In this document: positions 33,614 to 42,427 of the stretch, piece after piece
How positions within the stretch are numbered: the first letter of the stretch is position 1
Layout: every line of letters begins with the position of its first letter
Source of the DNA: Bacillota bacterium
GTDB lineage: Bacteria; Bacillota; Clostridia; Lachnospirales; Lachnospiraceae
Reading direction: 5' to 3'
DNA: 43,041 bases
Assembly: GCA_023458035.1 (NCBI GenBank)
Contig: JAEXAX010000014.1
Location: 1-43,041 of the forward strand
Program-made: the position numbers and the translations under genes
The notes under the pieces: generated by a model
What the model saw: the letters and a program-made list of their open reading frames with translations, nothing else
What the model was told of the DNA's origin: nothing
Databases searched by the model: none

Positions 33614-35219
33614 ATTGACAGAATGCAAACTGCCGACTGAGCACAGCCTTCGGGAGCTTGAGCAGTATATTGAAAAAAAGCTGGGGCTAAGCGCAGGCCA
33701 ATATCAGTACCGCATTACCAAGCGTTCGATCGATGCGCGAAAAAAGCCGCATATCTTCTTCGTCTATACACTGGATGTTTCTGTTGCCAACGAAAAAAAA
33801 TGGCAGAATCAAAGACTGCCGGCTGATATACAGCTGGTTGAGGATAATATGTATCGTTTGCCGGTGCCGGGGGTAAACAAGCTGTCACAGCGCCCGGTTA
33901 TCATCGGTACCGGTCCGGCCGGCCTGTTCTGCGGTTATTTGCTGGCCGAAATGGGCTATCGGCCGATCTTGATCGAGCGCGGACAGACAGTTGAAGAACG
34001 ATTGCGCACAGTAGAGCATTTCTGGCAGACCGGAGAACTGGATTCTTCTTCCAATGTACAGTTTGGCGAAGGTGGAGCAGGAACTTTTTCCGACGGAAAA
34101 CTAAACACTCTGATCAAGGATCATTTCGGACGTGGCCGCCTGGTGTTGGAGACTTTTGTCCGCTTTGGGGCCGATAACGAAATTTTATATGACTACAAAC
34201 CGCACATCGGTACCGATCGGCTGCAGCAGCTGATCCCTAATATGCGGCGCCGGATGCAAGAACTGGGAGCTGAGTTTCATTTTTCGACCTGTCTGACCGA
34301 CCTTGTCATTCGCAGCGGTATGATTGAGCAGATCATCGTCAAGGGGCCGACCGGCGAGGAATGTATGACAGTCGGCCCGGTGGTGCTGGCCCTTGGTCAC
34401 AGCGCCCGTGATACCTTTCGCCTGCTTTGGCAAAAAGAGCTGCCGATGGAGGCCAAGCCCTTTGCTGTCGGCTATCGGGTGGAACATCCGCAAAGTTTGA
34501 TTAATATGAGTCAATACGGAGTAGCCGATCATGCTGTACTTGGCGCTGCGCCGTATAAGGTAACCTATCGAAGAGAGGATGAAAAGAGAGGCGTCTATTC
34601 CTTCTGTATGTGCCCCGGCGGCTTTGTGGTCAATGCTTCATCCGAGCCCGGAAGATTGGCTGTCAACGGAATGAGCTATCATGATCGGGCGGGGGTTAAT
34701 GCAAATAGCGCCATTATCACCTCGGTTTCAACAGCCGACTTTGAGGCTTCCGATGCCCTGGCCGGGCTTCGGTTTCAAGAACAGCTCGAGGAACGTGCCT
34801 ATGCCCTGGCAAAGGGACGGATTCCGGTGCAATACTTTATGGATTTTTGTATTGGTAAGGCTACAGAAAAAATAGATCCGGCATACCGGCCGCAAATCAA
34901 AGGTCAATGGCAACCGGCTGATGTCAGCTCGCTTTTACCGGCCGGTCTGAATACCGGTATTATAGCGGCCATGCATCATTTTGCCAAACAGATCCCCGGC
35001 TTTGATCATAAACATGCTATTTTTTCCGGTATTGAAAGCCGAACTTCATCGCCGATCCGCCTGCTTCGAAACGAAAACCTGGAATCGGCTATTGCAGGTT
35101 TATATCCCTGCGGAGAAGGCGCCGGATATGCCGGCGGTATTATGAGCGCTGCCATAGACGGACTGAAGGTTGCAGAAGCAATTATTCGTAAATATAGTCA
35201 GCCGGTTGTTGCCGATTGA
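33606..35219 (+). CDS. NAD(P)/FAD-dependent oxidoreductase (FAD-dependent dehydrogenase family)
   Basis: A 537-residue flavoprotein of the large uncharacterised family annotated as FAD-dependent (NAD-utilising) dehydrogenase. An N-terminal domain of about 95 residues, beginning MIRLTECKLP, precedes the Rossmann motif VIIGTGPAGLFCG (GTGPAG 101-106); the C-terminus has YPCGEGAGYAGGIMSAAIDG (positions about 502-521). ATG 33606 is chosen because homologues start with MIR plus a KLP motif and because it recreates the 8-base overlap (ATGATTAG) with the previous gene; in-frame ATGs at 33579 and 33588 lie deeper in that gene without a ribosome site. Substrate unknown. Confidence 0.85.
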   Translation: MIRLTECKLPTEHSLRELEQYIEKKLGLSAGQYQYRITKRSIDARKKPHIFFVYTLDVSVANEKKWQNQRLPADIQLVEDNMYRLPVPGVNKLSQRPVIIGTGPAGLFCGYLLAEMGYRPILIERGQTVEERLRTVEHFWQTGELDSSSNVQFGEGGAGTFSDGKLNTLIKDHFGRGRLVLETFVRFGADNEILYDYKPHIGTDRLQQLIPNMRRRMQELGAEFHFSTCLTDLVIRSGMIEQIIVKGPTGEECMTVGPVVLALGHSARDTFRLLWQKELPMEAKPFAVGYRVEHPQSLINMSQYGVADHAVLGAAPYKVTYRREDEKRGVYSFCMCPGGFVVNASSEPGRLAVNGMSYHDRAGVNANSAIITSVSTADFEASDALAGLRFQEQLEERAYALAKGRIPVQYFMDFCIGKATEKIDPAYRPQIKGQWQPADVSSLLPAGLNTGIIAAMHHFAKQIPGFDHKHAIFSGIESRTSSPIRLLRNENLESAIAGLYPCGEGAGYAGGIMSAAIDGLKVAEAIIRKYSQPVVAD

Positions 35220-35237
35220 ACGCCTATATGTTAGTAT
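35209..35237 (+). promoter_or_regulatory. Possible promoter ahead of radC-mre
   Basis: TTGCCG (35209-35214), a 17-base spacer and TAGTAT (35232-35237) straddle the end of the flavoprotein gene. It is a weak match but sits in the only gap of about 60 bases before the radC-mreBCD block. Confidence 0.3.
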
Positions 35238-35280
35238 TAAGTGCAGTGTCCTTGAACCGAGAGAGTATGGAAAGGATACT

Positions 35281-35982
35281 ATGAAATTTGATCGTTTAAT
35301 TCGTGATCTGCCGGATGAGGAGAAGCCCTATGAGAAATGTCTTGAAAAGGGTGCCTCGGCTTTAACCAGCCGTGAGCTGGTGGCTATTTTGCTTCGTACC
35401 GGCAGCCGCGGAAGTTCGGTTTTGCAGCTGGCAGATCGGCTGTTAACAGAAAAAGAGGGTTACAGCGGGCTGTCCGCACTTTGCCATTACGATCTTCCCG
35501 AATTGTTGAAGCTGCCGGGAATCGGTGAAAAAAAGGCGGTCGTTTTGTTGGCTGTCGTTGAAATGGCCAGAAGGCTGTCTCAAGATCGTTCCGGACTGCC
35601 CAAAATCAATTTTTCCAGTCCGCAGGATATCGTCCGGCATTACAGTTTTGAACTGGGCGGTCTGGAGCAGGAACGGGTACTCTGCCTGTTTTTGAATACA
35701 AAAAATCATTTAATCACCGAGAAGGTGATTTCGATCGGCAGTGTCAATTACACTGTTATCCCGCCACGCGAAATCTTTATGATGGCATTTAAGGTGGGAG
35801 CGGTTCATTTGATTCTCCTGCATAACCATCCCAGCGGTGATGCCACTCCGAGTGCGGAAGACCGGCTGGTAACGGAGCGCATTGCCAGACTTGGTGTGGA
35901 GTTGGGCATCCGTTTGCAGGATCATATTATTATCGGCAGCGGAGGATATTACAGCTTTGCTGCGGAAGGCCTGCTATCGTAA
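35281..35982 (+). CDS. radC: RadC/YsxA family JAB1-MPN-domain protein
   Basis: A 233-residue protein with N-terminal helix-hairpin-helix elements (LLKLPGIGEKKAVVLLA) and a C-terminal JAB/MPN metalloprotease-like domain whose metal motif HNHPSGDATPSAED (181-194; H181, H183, D194) is complete. The old link to DNA repair is doubtful and the function is unknown. AAAGGA (35271-35276) and the conserved start support ATG 35281; the frame is open upstream into the previous gene but that part is not conserved. radC next to mreBCD is a common arrangement in Firmicutes. Confidence 0.93.
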   Translation: MKFDRLIRDLPDEEKPYEKCLEKGASALTSRELVAILLRTGSRGSSVLQLADRLLTEKEGYSGLSALCHYDLPELLKLPGIGEKKAVVLLAVVEMARRLSQDRSGLPKINFSSPQDIVRHYSFELGGLEQERVLCLFLNTKNHLITEKVISIGSVNYTVIPPREIFMMAFKVGAVHLILLHNHPSGDATPSAEDRLVTERIARLGVELGIRLQDHIIIGSGGYYSFAAEGLLS

Positions 35983-35994
35983 GAGAGGATAGAT

Positions 35995-36993
35995 ATGCTA
36001 CCATTTGAGGTATTTGGTCTGGATCTCGGATCACAGAATATCAAGCTGTATCGAGCCAGGTCCAATGAATGGCTGTCACAGCGTAATCTGATTGCCGTAT
36101 TGGATGACACCTATGTGGCGGCCACCGGTGATACAGCCTATGAGATGTATGAACGGGCGCCGGAAAATATTAAAATACATGCTCCCGTGCAAGGCGGTAC
36201 CATTGCCAGCCTGGCTCAGATGGAGCATGTGCTGCAGGATTGCCTGGCTGCTTTGTCAATGTGGAAAGGACTGGGCTCTACCTGTTTTGTTACTGTGCCG
36301 TCAGCCACCACTCAGGTGGAGAAGCTGGCCTATTTTAAGGTATTGAAAAGTCCGCTGCTTCGGGCGCGCAAGGTTTGGCTGCTGGAGAGCGGTCTGACTG
36401 ATCTGGCCTATGCCGGTGTTGATTTTTCAAAAGAACAGGGGCATCTGGTGGTCAACATCGGATCGGCTACCACTGTTGTGACCATGACATACGGTGCCAA
36501 GATCGTGCGCAGTAAGAAGCTGTTGCTCGGCGGAGATCAGATTGATCAAATGATCGTCGATCTGTTGCGCGAACGTTATCATATCCAGATCGGACTGAAA
36601 TCTGCGGAACAGCTAAAAAAAGAGGTTCTGTCATTGCATTCAATTTCCAGTCAAATGCATGTCCGCGGTGTCCACAGCATTAGCGGTTATCCGTCCGAAA
36701 CGAACATTTCCGTAGAGGTGATTATTTCGTGTATCCGCAAATTTTTTCAGCAGGTGATCGCGGAATTGCGCCGCGTTATCGAGGGGTTGCCGCCTGAGAT
36801 GTATACTCATGTACAGCAAAACGGTCTGTATCTGACCGGTGGTCAAATCCTGATCGGCGCCTGTGAGAAAATGTTTCAGGACGCTCTTTTTATTCCAATC
36901 CAAAAAAGTGATCGTCCCCTGTTTTCATCAATTCGCGGACTTGAGATTTTGATTGAAAACGGAATGTATAAAAAAATCGGAAAAACAATTTAA
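35995..36993 (+). CDS. mreB: Divergent MreB-like actin-fold protein
   Basis: MreB filaments guide lateral wall synthesis with MreC, MreD, PBP2 and RodA, whose genes follow. The 332-residue protein aligns across the actin fold: phosphate-1 FGLDLGSQNIKLY (7-19), VPSATTQVEK, the catalytic-Glu region LLESGLTDLAYAG (E131), phosphate-2 VVNIGSATT (152-160) and the adenosine motif YLTGGQILIG. Phosphate-2 is degenerate: classical MreB has DIGGGTTE, here Asp is Asn (N154) and the triple Gly is GSA. The sequence is much further from canonical MreB than is usual for Clostridia, so reduced ATPase activity or a specialised paralogue is possible. Position next to mreC supports the name. Confidence 0.8.
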   Translation: MLPFEVFGLDLGSQNIKLYRARSNEWLSQRNLIAVLDDTYVAATGDTAYEMYERAPENIKIHAPVQGGTIASLAQMEHVLQDCLAALSMWKGLGSTCFVTVPSATTQVEKLAYFKVLKSPLLRARKVWLLESGLTDLAYAGVDFSKEQGHLVVNIGSATTVVTMTYGAKIVRSKKLLLGGDQIDQMIVDLLRERYHIQIGLKSAEQLKKEVLSLHSISSQMHVRGVHSISGYPSETNISVEVIISCIRKFFQQVIAELRRVIEGLPPEMYTHVQQNGLYLTGGQILIGACEKMFQDALFIPIQKSDRPLFSSIRGLEILIENGMYKKIGKTI

Positions 36994-37036
36994 TCAGCGA
37001 ACAAAATTCGCGTTTTGAATAGATGAGGTATCCCCC

Positions 37037-37903
37037 GTGAAAAAATTATATGATGAGAAAAAACGTTTTCGGTTGTGTAGTAAGCACCTGTTTGTCGCAT
37101 TGGTGGTTTTTTGTCTTGGCATGATTGCGACTTCCTTTTTGACCGATTTGTCTTTGGGGGGATTGCGCCGACTGCCCGGTCGAATTATGATTCCCCTGCA
37201 AAACGGGATGGATCGCTTTGTTAAGGCTCTTGAAGACAACGGTGTCGATTTGCGCTCTAAGCAGACGCTGATTGATGAGAACACCGCTCTCAAAAAAGAA
37301 GTAGAGGAGCTGCGCCAAGCCAATCAGGCATTGAATGTCGGACAGCAGGAGCTGCATCGTTTGCAGACCCTCTATAAATTGGATCAAAGTCTTCCTGATT
37401 ATCCAAAGATCGGCGCCAGAATTATTTCAAAGAACACCGGAAATTGGTTTACCACGTTTGTTATCAATCGCGGTACGGCAGATGGTATTATGGTTGACTG
37501 CAACGTAATAGCCGAAGGTGGATTAGTCGGTATCGTGACCGAAGTCGGAGAGCATTGGGCGACTGTCAGAGCTATTATCGACGATGTCAGCAGCGTTAGC
37601 AGCATGGTGCAAAAGACTTCGGATCTTTGCATTATTTCCGGAGATTTAAAGGCCATGCAAAATCAGCATATTTTGCTTACTCAGCTAAAAGATCCTGATG
37701 GTCGGGTCAAGGTAGGCGATCAGGTCGTCACCTCGGATATCAGCAGTAAGTTTTTACCGGGGCTGGTGATCGGATATATCGATAGCTTAACTAAGGACAG
37801 CAATCATCTCACCAAGTCAGGCACGCTGGTTCCGACAGTGGATTTTGATCATCTGCGCGAAGTGCTGGTGATCACCAAGGTAAAGGAGGTGCCTGCCCCA
37901 TGA
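37037..37903 (+). CDS. mreC: Rod shape-determining protein MreC
   Basis: A bitopic scaffold protein that binds and activates PBP2 in the elongasome. The 288-residue product has a cytoplasmic basic N-terminus, a membrane helix (about 17-36), a coiled coil (about 68-105, rich in Leu, Glu and Lys heptads) and the double beta-barrel domain with VNRGTADGI-like and GLVGIVTEVG motifs. It starts with GTG at 37037, preceded by GAGGT (37025-37029). Its stop overlaps the mreD ATG by 4 bases. Confidence 0.95.
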   Translation: MKKLYDEKKRFRLCSKHLFVALVVFCLGMIATSFLTDLSLGGLRRLPGRIMIPLQNGMDRFVKALEDNGVDLRSKQTLIDENTALKKEVEELRQANQALNVGQQELHRLQTLYKLDQSLPDYPKIGARIISKNTGNWFTTFVINRGTADGIMVDCNVIAEGGLVGIVTEVGEHWATVRAIIDDVSSVSSMVQKTSDLCIISGDLKAMQNQHILLTQLKDPDGRVKVGDQVVTSDISSKFLPGLVIGYIDSLTKDSNHLTKSGTLVPTVDFDHLREVLVITKVKEVPAP

Positions 37904-38415
37904 TGATTTTTGTTTTGGGTGTTATGGTTATCCTTTCTTTTTTATTACAGAGCAGCGTTTTGCCATATCTGGCAGTGGGCGGAATCACACCGAATCTGCT
38001 TTTGGTTTTAACGGCATCCTTTGGTTTGATTCGAGGTAAAAAAACAGGCCTTCTTGTCGGATTTTTTTCCGGGGTTTTGGTTGATATCTTCTTCGGTCCC
38101 TTTTACGGCTTCAATGCTCTGATGCTGTTGATTACCGGGTATTTGTGCGGTCACTTCCATTATATCTTTTATGAAGAAGATATTAAGCTGCCGATGATCA
38201 CAATCGTAGCAGCCGACTTTCTGTACGGAGTGGTTCAATATATGATTGCATTTTTCCTGCGCGGTCGTTTTGATATCTGGCATTTTTTATGGCGAATCAT
38301 CATTCCGGAAGTGATATACACCCTGTTGCTAACTATTATTTTTTATCCGTTCTTTCTGTCAATCAGTCGATACGTAGATGCTTTTATCAAAAGGAGAGAG
38401 AATAGAATTGTTTAG
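37900..38415 (+). CDS. mreD: Rod shape-determining protein MreD
   Basis: A small polytopic membrane component of the elongasome that works with MreC. The 171 residues form about five to six membrane helices, with the family features PNLLLVLTASFGLIRGKKTGLLVGFFSGVLVDIFFG (positions about 32-66). The start ATG 37900 overlaps the mreC stop (ATGA). It ends at TAG 38413-38415, overlapping the TTG start of the PBP2 gene by 8 bases. Confidence 0.93.
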   Translation: MMIFVLGVMVILSFLLQSSVLPYLAVGGITPNLLLVLTASFGLIRGKKTGLLVGFFSGVLVDIFFGPFYGFNALMLLITGYLCGHFHYIFYEEDIKLPMITIVAADFLYGVVQYMIAFFLRGRFDIWHFLWRIIIPEVIYTLLLTIIFYPFFLSISRYVDAFIKRRENRIV

Positions 38416-41278
38416 AAAATCAAGAAAAAGATTAAAACAGGTCGCTGACAGCCGAGTGACCATTGTCGGCGGAGCGCTGTTATTATTGGCGATTTCCCTC
38501 GGTATCCACCTGTTCAAGCTGCAGATCGTCAAGGGTGGGCAGTATCAGCGTGATTTTGCTCTGCGCATAAAAAAAACCGAAGAGATTACGGCTGCCCGGG
38601 GAAATATCTATGATCGCAATCATAAGGCGTTGGCTTATAATGAGCTCATCCATTCAGTCAGCATAGAAGACAGCGGCACCTACCGGACGCAAATCGAAAA
38701 AAATTTAACCATCAATAAATCCATCATTACTCTAATCGGGCACCTGTCTAAAAATCAGGATCGTTTATCGGTCAGTTTTCCATTGACAGTCAATGACCAG
38801 GGACAGCCTGAATATACTGTCAGCGGTGTCGCCAAGCAGCGTTTTCTGGCAGATATCTTTGGGGTCATCGATCCGAAGGATATGAAAGCAGAACAAAGCT
38901 CCATGACAGCTGCGGATCTGCTTAAACTGATTACCGGTTCCCAAAAATTCGGTATTCGTGCTGAAGATTATTCGGCCAGTCAGCTCGGACAGAAGTTGAT
39001 CGCAGAACTGAAATATCCGCAAAATTTGGATATTGCTACCCAGTTGCAGGTGGCTGCGGTACGCTTTGAGATGTCAAAAAACAGTTTTCAGAAATATCTG
39101 GCCAATACCATTGCCACCGAGATCAGTGACAAGAGTATGATAGCCCTGACTGAGGATGCCGATAACCTGCCGGGCATCAGTGTGATTGATCAATATAAAC
39201 GGATTTACCCTTATGGGGAGGCTTTGTCGAACATCGTCGGATATATTGGCAAGCCATCGGAAACCGAACTGGCTGAGTTGAAAGGCAAATCCGGTGACCA
39301 TGCCTATACAGCTTCCGATGTGGTCGGTAAAATGGGAATCGAAAAGACCATGGAAAACCACCTGCGCGGAAGTAACGGAGAGAAGGAGTTTTTTGTCAAT
39401 AATGTCGGCGTGGCGCAGGAAACAAAGATAACCAAGGAAGCTGTCATCGGCAATGATGTGATCCTGACGATTGATGCCGATTTGATGAAAAAGACCTACG
39501 AACTATTAAAATCCCGTATTGCCGGTCAGCTGCTGGAACAGCTGGTCGATGATCTGCATTATAAATTCTCCGGTGAAGATCTGTTAAAAATCAAGATCTC
39601 AATCGCTGAAGTATATGGCGCTTTATTTAAAAACGGTGTGCTGGATATTCGGCATTTTTCAGCTAAGGATGCCGGCAGCTCGGAACAGCATCTGTATGAG
39701 CAGTTTACCGCTCGACAGACGCAGCTGCTAAGTCAGTTGGAGGAAATCTTCAGCTCCGATCAGGCCGCGGCCTATCCGGCTCAGGATGAAACCACCAGAA
39801 AATATTTAACCTATCTGTTTTTCACCAAGCTTGTGTCTGATGGCATTCTGACGGTAGATGATACCTCGGCGCCTTCATATCAGACCTTGGTTAACGGCGG
39901 CGATATTAAAATCAATAAATTCCTGCTGGACGCCATTTCAAAAAACTGGATTCAGACAAAGTACATCATGAAGGATGACGGCTATGCCGATTCCGACAAG
40001 GTGATCGCCGGTCTGGTTGCGTATTTAAAGGAGGCGCTTCCTAAGGACATTGTATTTTCCGGTATGATATATGATGATCTGATTCGCAATGAGTACGTTT
40101 CTCCGGTTCATGCCTGTCTGGCTTTGTACGAGCAGGGTGTGCTGCCGAAGAATGACGAATTGACGAATGCCTTAAGCAGCGGCGTCATCACACCTTACGG
40201 CTTTATGCGTGACCGTATCCGGGCTCTGGAGATTACCCCCGGGCAGCTTGGAATCGATCCGTCCACCGGGTCGGCAGTTTTAAGTGATCCGAATAACGGT
40301 GAGGTGATCGTAGCCGCCAGCTATCCGGGCTATGACAATAATCGTCTGGTCAATCGTGTTGACAGCAAATACTATGAACGACTGTTGTTAGATGCCACCG
40401 CACCAATGGTGGATAAGTGTACCAATGAGCTGCTGGCCCCCGGATCAACCTTTAAGATGCTGTCAACCATTGCCGGTTATGAAGAAGGCGTGATGTCTCC
40501 TGATGAATTGATTAACTGCCAGGGTGAATTTAAACAGATATCACCGTCACCAAAATGCTGGTTGGTTACCGGACACGGAGATATGGATATGGTGCATGCT
40601 TTGCGACATTCCTGCGACATCTATTTTTATACACTCGGCTATCGCCTTGGTGGAGGAGAAAATGGACGCTTCGATGACCAAGCCAGTCTGGATCGTCTGA
40701 ATAAATACTGTACCTTGCTTGGCATGGATGAGACAACCGGTATCGAACTGCCGGAAACCAAGCCGCATATGTCCAGTACGCAGGGAGTACAATCCGCCAT
40801 CGGGCAAGGTTCCTACTCATTTACAACCACTCAATTGGCTCGCTACGCCGGCGTATTGGCCACATCCGGAGAAGTCACCCAGTTTCACCTGTTAAAAAAA
40901 GTGGTTGATGGCAAAGATCCGAACCATACCCTGGTGGAATATCAGCATACTAATGAACAAATCAGCCTGCCGGAAAATCTGTGGCAGATCGTTAAAAGCG
41001 GTATGTCTGAATCTTCTGAGTACAGTCAGGCATTTAAAGGATCGTCTATCTCGTCACCGAGTAAGACCGGTACAGTCGAGGAGGAAAATAACCGGGCGCC
41101 GCATGCCGCTTTTATCGGTTATGCCCCGGCGGAAGCTCCGCAGGTTTCTTATGCTGTTCGTCTGACTCACGGTTTGTCAAATACTCAGGCCGGTCGTGTG
41201 GCGCGTGATATGGTTTCGATCTATTTAGGTGAAAAGAAGTCCGACGAAATCAAAACCGACAGTGCGACAGTGGAATAA
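38408..41278 (+). CDS. mrdA: Penicillin-binding protein 2 (class B transpeptidase of the elongasome)
   Basis: Cross-links nascent peptidoglycan during elongation, paired with RodA encoded next. After a basic N-terminus there is one membrane helix (about 18-36), the dimerisation domain with AARGNIYDRN, and a C-terminal transpeptidase domain with STFK (S680), the second motif as SCD (735-737, usually SxN) and KTG (886-888). At 956 residues it is far longer than typical PBP2 (about 600-750): between ILTIDADLMKKTYELL and DPSTGSAV there are about 255 residues instead of about 30. TTG 38408 is chosen over ATG 38378 because AAGGAGAG (38391-38398) precedes it and it repeats the 8-base overlap pattern (TTGTTTAG). 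Confidence 0.92.
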   Translation: MFRKSRKRLKQVADSRVTIVGGALLLLAISLGIHLFKLQIVKGGQYQRDFALRIKKTEEITAARGNIYDRNHKALAYNELIHSVSIEDSGTYRTQIEKNLTINKSIITLIGHLSKNQDRLSVSFPLTVNDQGQPEYTVSGVAKQRFLADIFGVIDPKDMKAEQSSMTAADLLKLITGSQKFGIRAEDYSASQLGQKLIAELKYPQNLDIATQLQVAAVRFEMSKNSFQKYLANTIATEISDKSMIALTEDADNLPGISVIDQYKRIYPYGEALSNIVGYIGKPSETELAELKGKSGDHAYTASDVVGKMGIEKTMENHLRGSNGEKEFFVNNVGVAQETKITKEAVIGNDVILTIDADLMKKTYELLKSRIAGQLLEQLVDDLHYKFSGEDLLKIKISIAEVYGALFKNGVLDIRHFSAKDAGSSEQHLYEQFTARQTQLLSQLEEIFSSDQAAAYPAQDETTRKYLTYLFFTKLVSDGILTVDDTSAPSYQTLVNGGDIKINKFLLDAISKNWIQTKYIMKDDGYADSDKVIAGLVAYLKEALPKDIVFSGMIYDDLIRNEYVSPVHACLALYEQGVLPKNDELTNALSSGVITPYGFMRDRIRALEITPGQLGIDPSTGSAVLSDPNNGEVIVAASYPGYDNNRLVNRVDSKYYERLLLDATAPMVDKCTNELLAPGSTFKMLSTIAGYEEGVMSPDELINCQGEFKQISPSPKCWLVTGHGDMDMVHALRHSCDIYFYTLGYRLGGGENGRFDDQASLDRLNKYCTLLGMDETTGIELPETKPHMSSTQGVQSAIGQGSYSFTTTQLARYAGVLATSGEVTQFHLLKKVVDGKDPNHTLVEYQHTNEQISLPENLWQIVKSGMSESSEYSQAFKGSSISSPSKTGTVEEENNRAPHAAFIGYAPAEAPQVSYAVRLTHGLSNTQAGRVARDMVSIYLGEKKSDEIKTDSATVE

Positions 41279-41287
41279 AGGAGAAGC

Positions 41288-42400
41288 ATGTTAAAACAGT
41301 ATTCATTTTCAAAATACAAGTTCAGCCTTGTTTTCATCTCAATTCTGGTGGGTTTGATCGGTGTGCTGGTCATCACCAGCGCCAATGCTTCGCTGCAAAA
41401 GCGTCAGCTGATGGGAATCGCAATCGGAGTATGCGTTATGATTATCATCAGCTTGATTGATTATCATTGGATCGCCAAATTCTCTATTCCTTTTTATGTG
41501 CTGAACATCGCTTTGTTATTGTTGGTTATCCGGATGGGTGTCAATGCCAATAATGCTGTGCGCTGGATCAATATCGGCGGAATTCAGTTTCAGCCATCGG
41601 AGTTTTCCAAGGTTTTTCTGATCATATTTTTTGCAAAATTGTTTTCCGATCATCAGGAACGACTGAATAAGCCGTGGTTTATCGGCTTGAATATGATTCT
41701 CATCGGTATTCCGCTGTTCCTCATTCTGAAACAGCCGAATCTATCAACCACCATCATTACAGCCGTCATTTTTGCAATTCTCTACTATGTTGCCGGCTTA
41801 CATTATGGTATTATATTAGTGACTCTGGGTAGCGCTATACCGGCAGCCCTTGGTTTTATCTGGTGGTTAAGAAAACAAAGTGTGGATTTTATCCGCTTGC
41901 CACAAAACTACCAGTTGAAACGTATTATGGCCTGGCTGGAACCGGAGAAATATACCGATATAGCATATCAGCAGCTGAATTCAATTCAGGCCATTGGGTC
42001 CGGCCAGCTGATCGGAAAGGGGTTGAACAATAATGTTGTAGCCTCTTCCAAAAACGGGAATTTTATCTCGTTTGCCGAAACGGATTTTATCTTTGCCGTA
42101 GTTGGAGAAGAGCTCGGTTTTATCGGCAGTATGCTGATTATCCTGCTCCTAACCCTACTGTGCTTCCAGATTATACGGGTGGCAAGCAAGGCCAAGGACA
42201 AGCTGGGGCAACTGATTTGTATCGGTGTTGCCGTCTATATCGGTTTTCAAACCTTTGTTAATATCGGTGTAACCACCGGTATGCTGCCGAACACCGGTAT
42301 TCCCTTACCGTTTATCAGTTATGGTTTAACTTCATTGGTCAGCTTGTTCGGCGGCTTGGGTCTGGTTCTGAACGTTCATTTACAATCAAATCAACATTAA
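41288..42400 (+). CDS. rodA: RodA-type SEDS peptidoglycan glycosyltransferase
   Basis: Glycan-strand polymerase of the elongasome, working with the adjacent PBP2. The 370-residue polytopic protein has about ten membrane helices and SEDS motifs VRWINIGGIQFQPSEFSK (91-108), FAETDFIFAVVGEELG (262-277, conserved Asp D266) and LPNTGIPLPFISYGLTS (333-349). VGEELG and ISYGLTS favour RodA over FtsW. AAAGGAG precedes the ATG 9 bases after the PBP2 stop. It is the second SEDS gene in the window; the FtsW-type one is at 16295. Confidence 0.95.
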   Translation: MLKQYSFSKYKFSLVFISILVGLIGVLVITSANASLQKRQLMGIAIGVCVMIIISLIDYHWIAKFSIPFYVLNIALLLLVIRMGVNANNAVRWINIGGIQFQPSEFSKVFLIIFFAKLFSDHQERLNKPWFIGLNMILIGIPLFLILKQPNLSTTIITAVIFAILYYVAGLHYGIILVTLGSAIPAALGFIWWLRKQSVDFIRLPQNYQLKRIMAWLEPEKYTDIAYQQLNSIQAIGSGQLIGKGLNNNVVASSKNGNFISFAETDFIFAVVGEELGFIGSMLIILLLTLLCFQIIRVASKAKDKLGQLICIGVAVYIGFQTFVNIGVTTGMLPNTGIPLPFISYGLTSLVSLFGGLGLVLNVHLQSNQH

Positions 42401-42427
42401 TATTTTGAAATAGAAGGGGGGATTTGT

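Noticed and set aside
35170..35280. Longer radC frame starting within the upstream flavoprotein gene
   Set aside because: The added residues are not conserved, and ATG 35281 has a proper ribosome site.
38378..38407. ATG start for the PBP2 gene deep in mreD
   Set aside because: It has no ribosome site; AAGGAGAG followed by TTG 38408 and the recurring 8-base overlap fit better.
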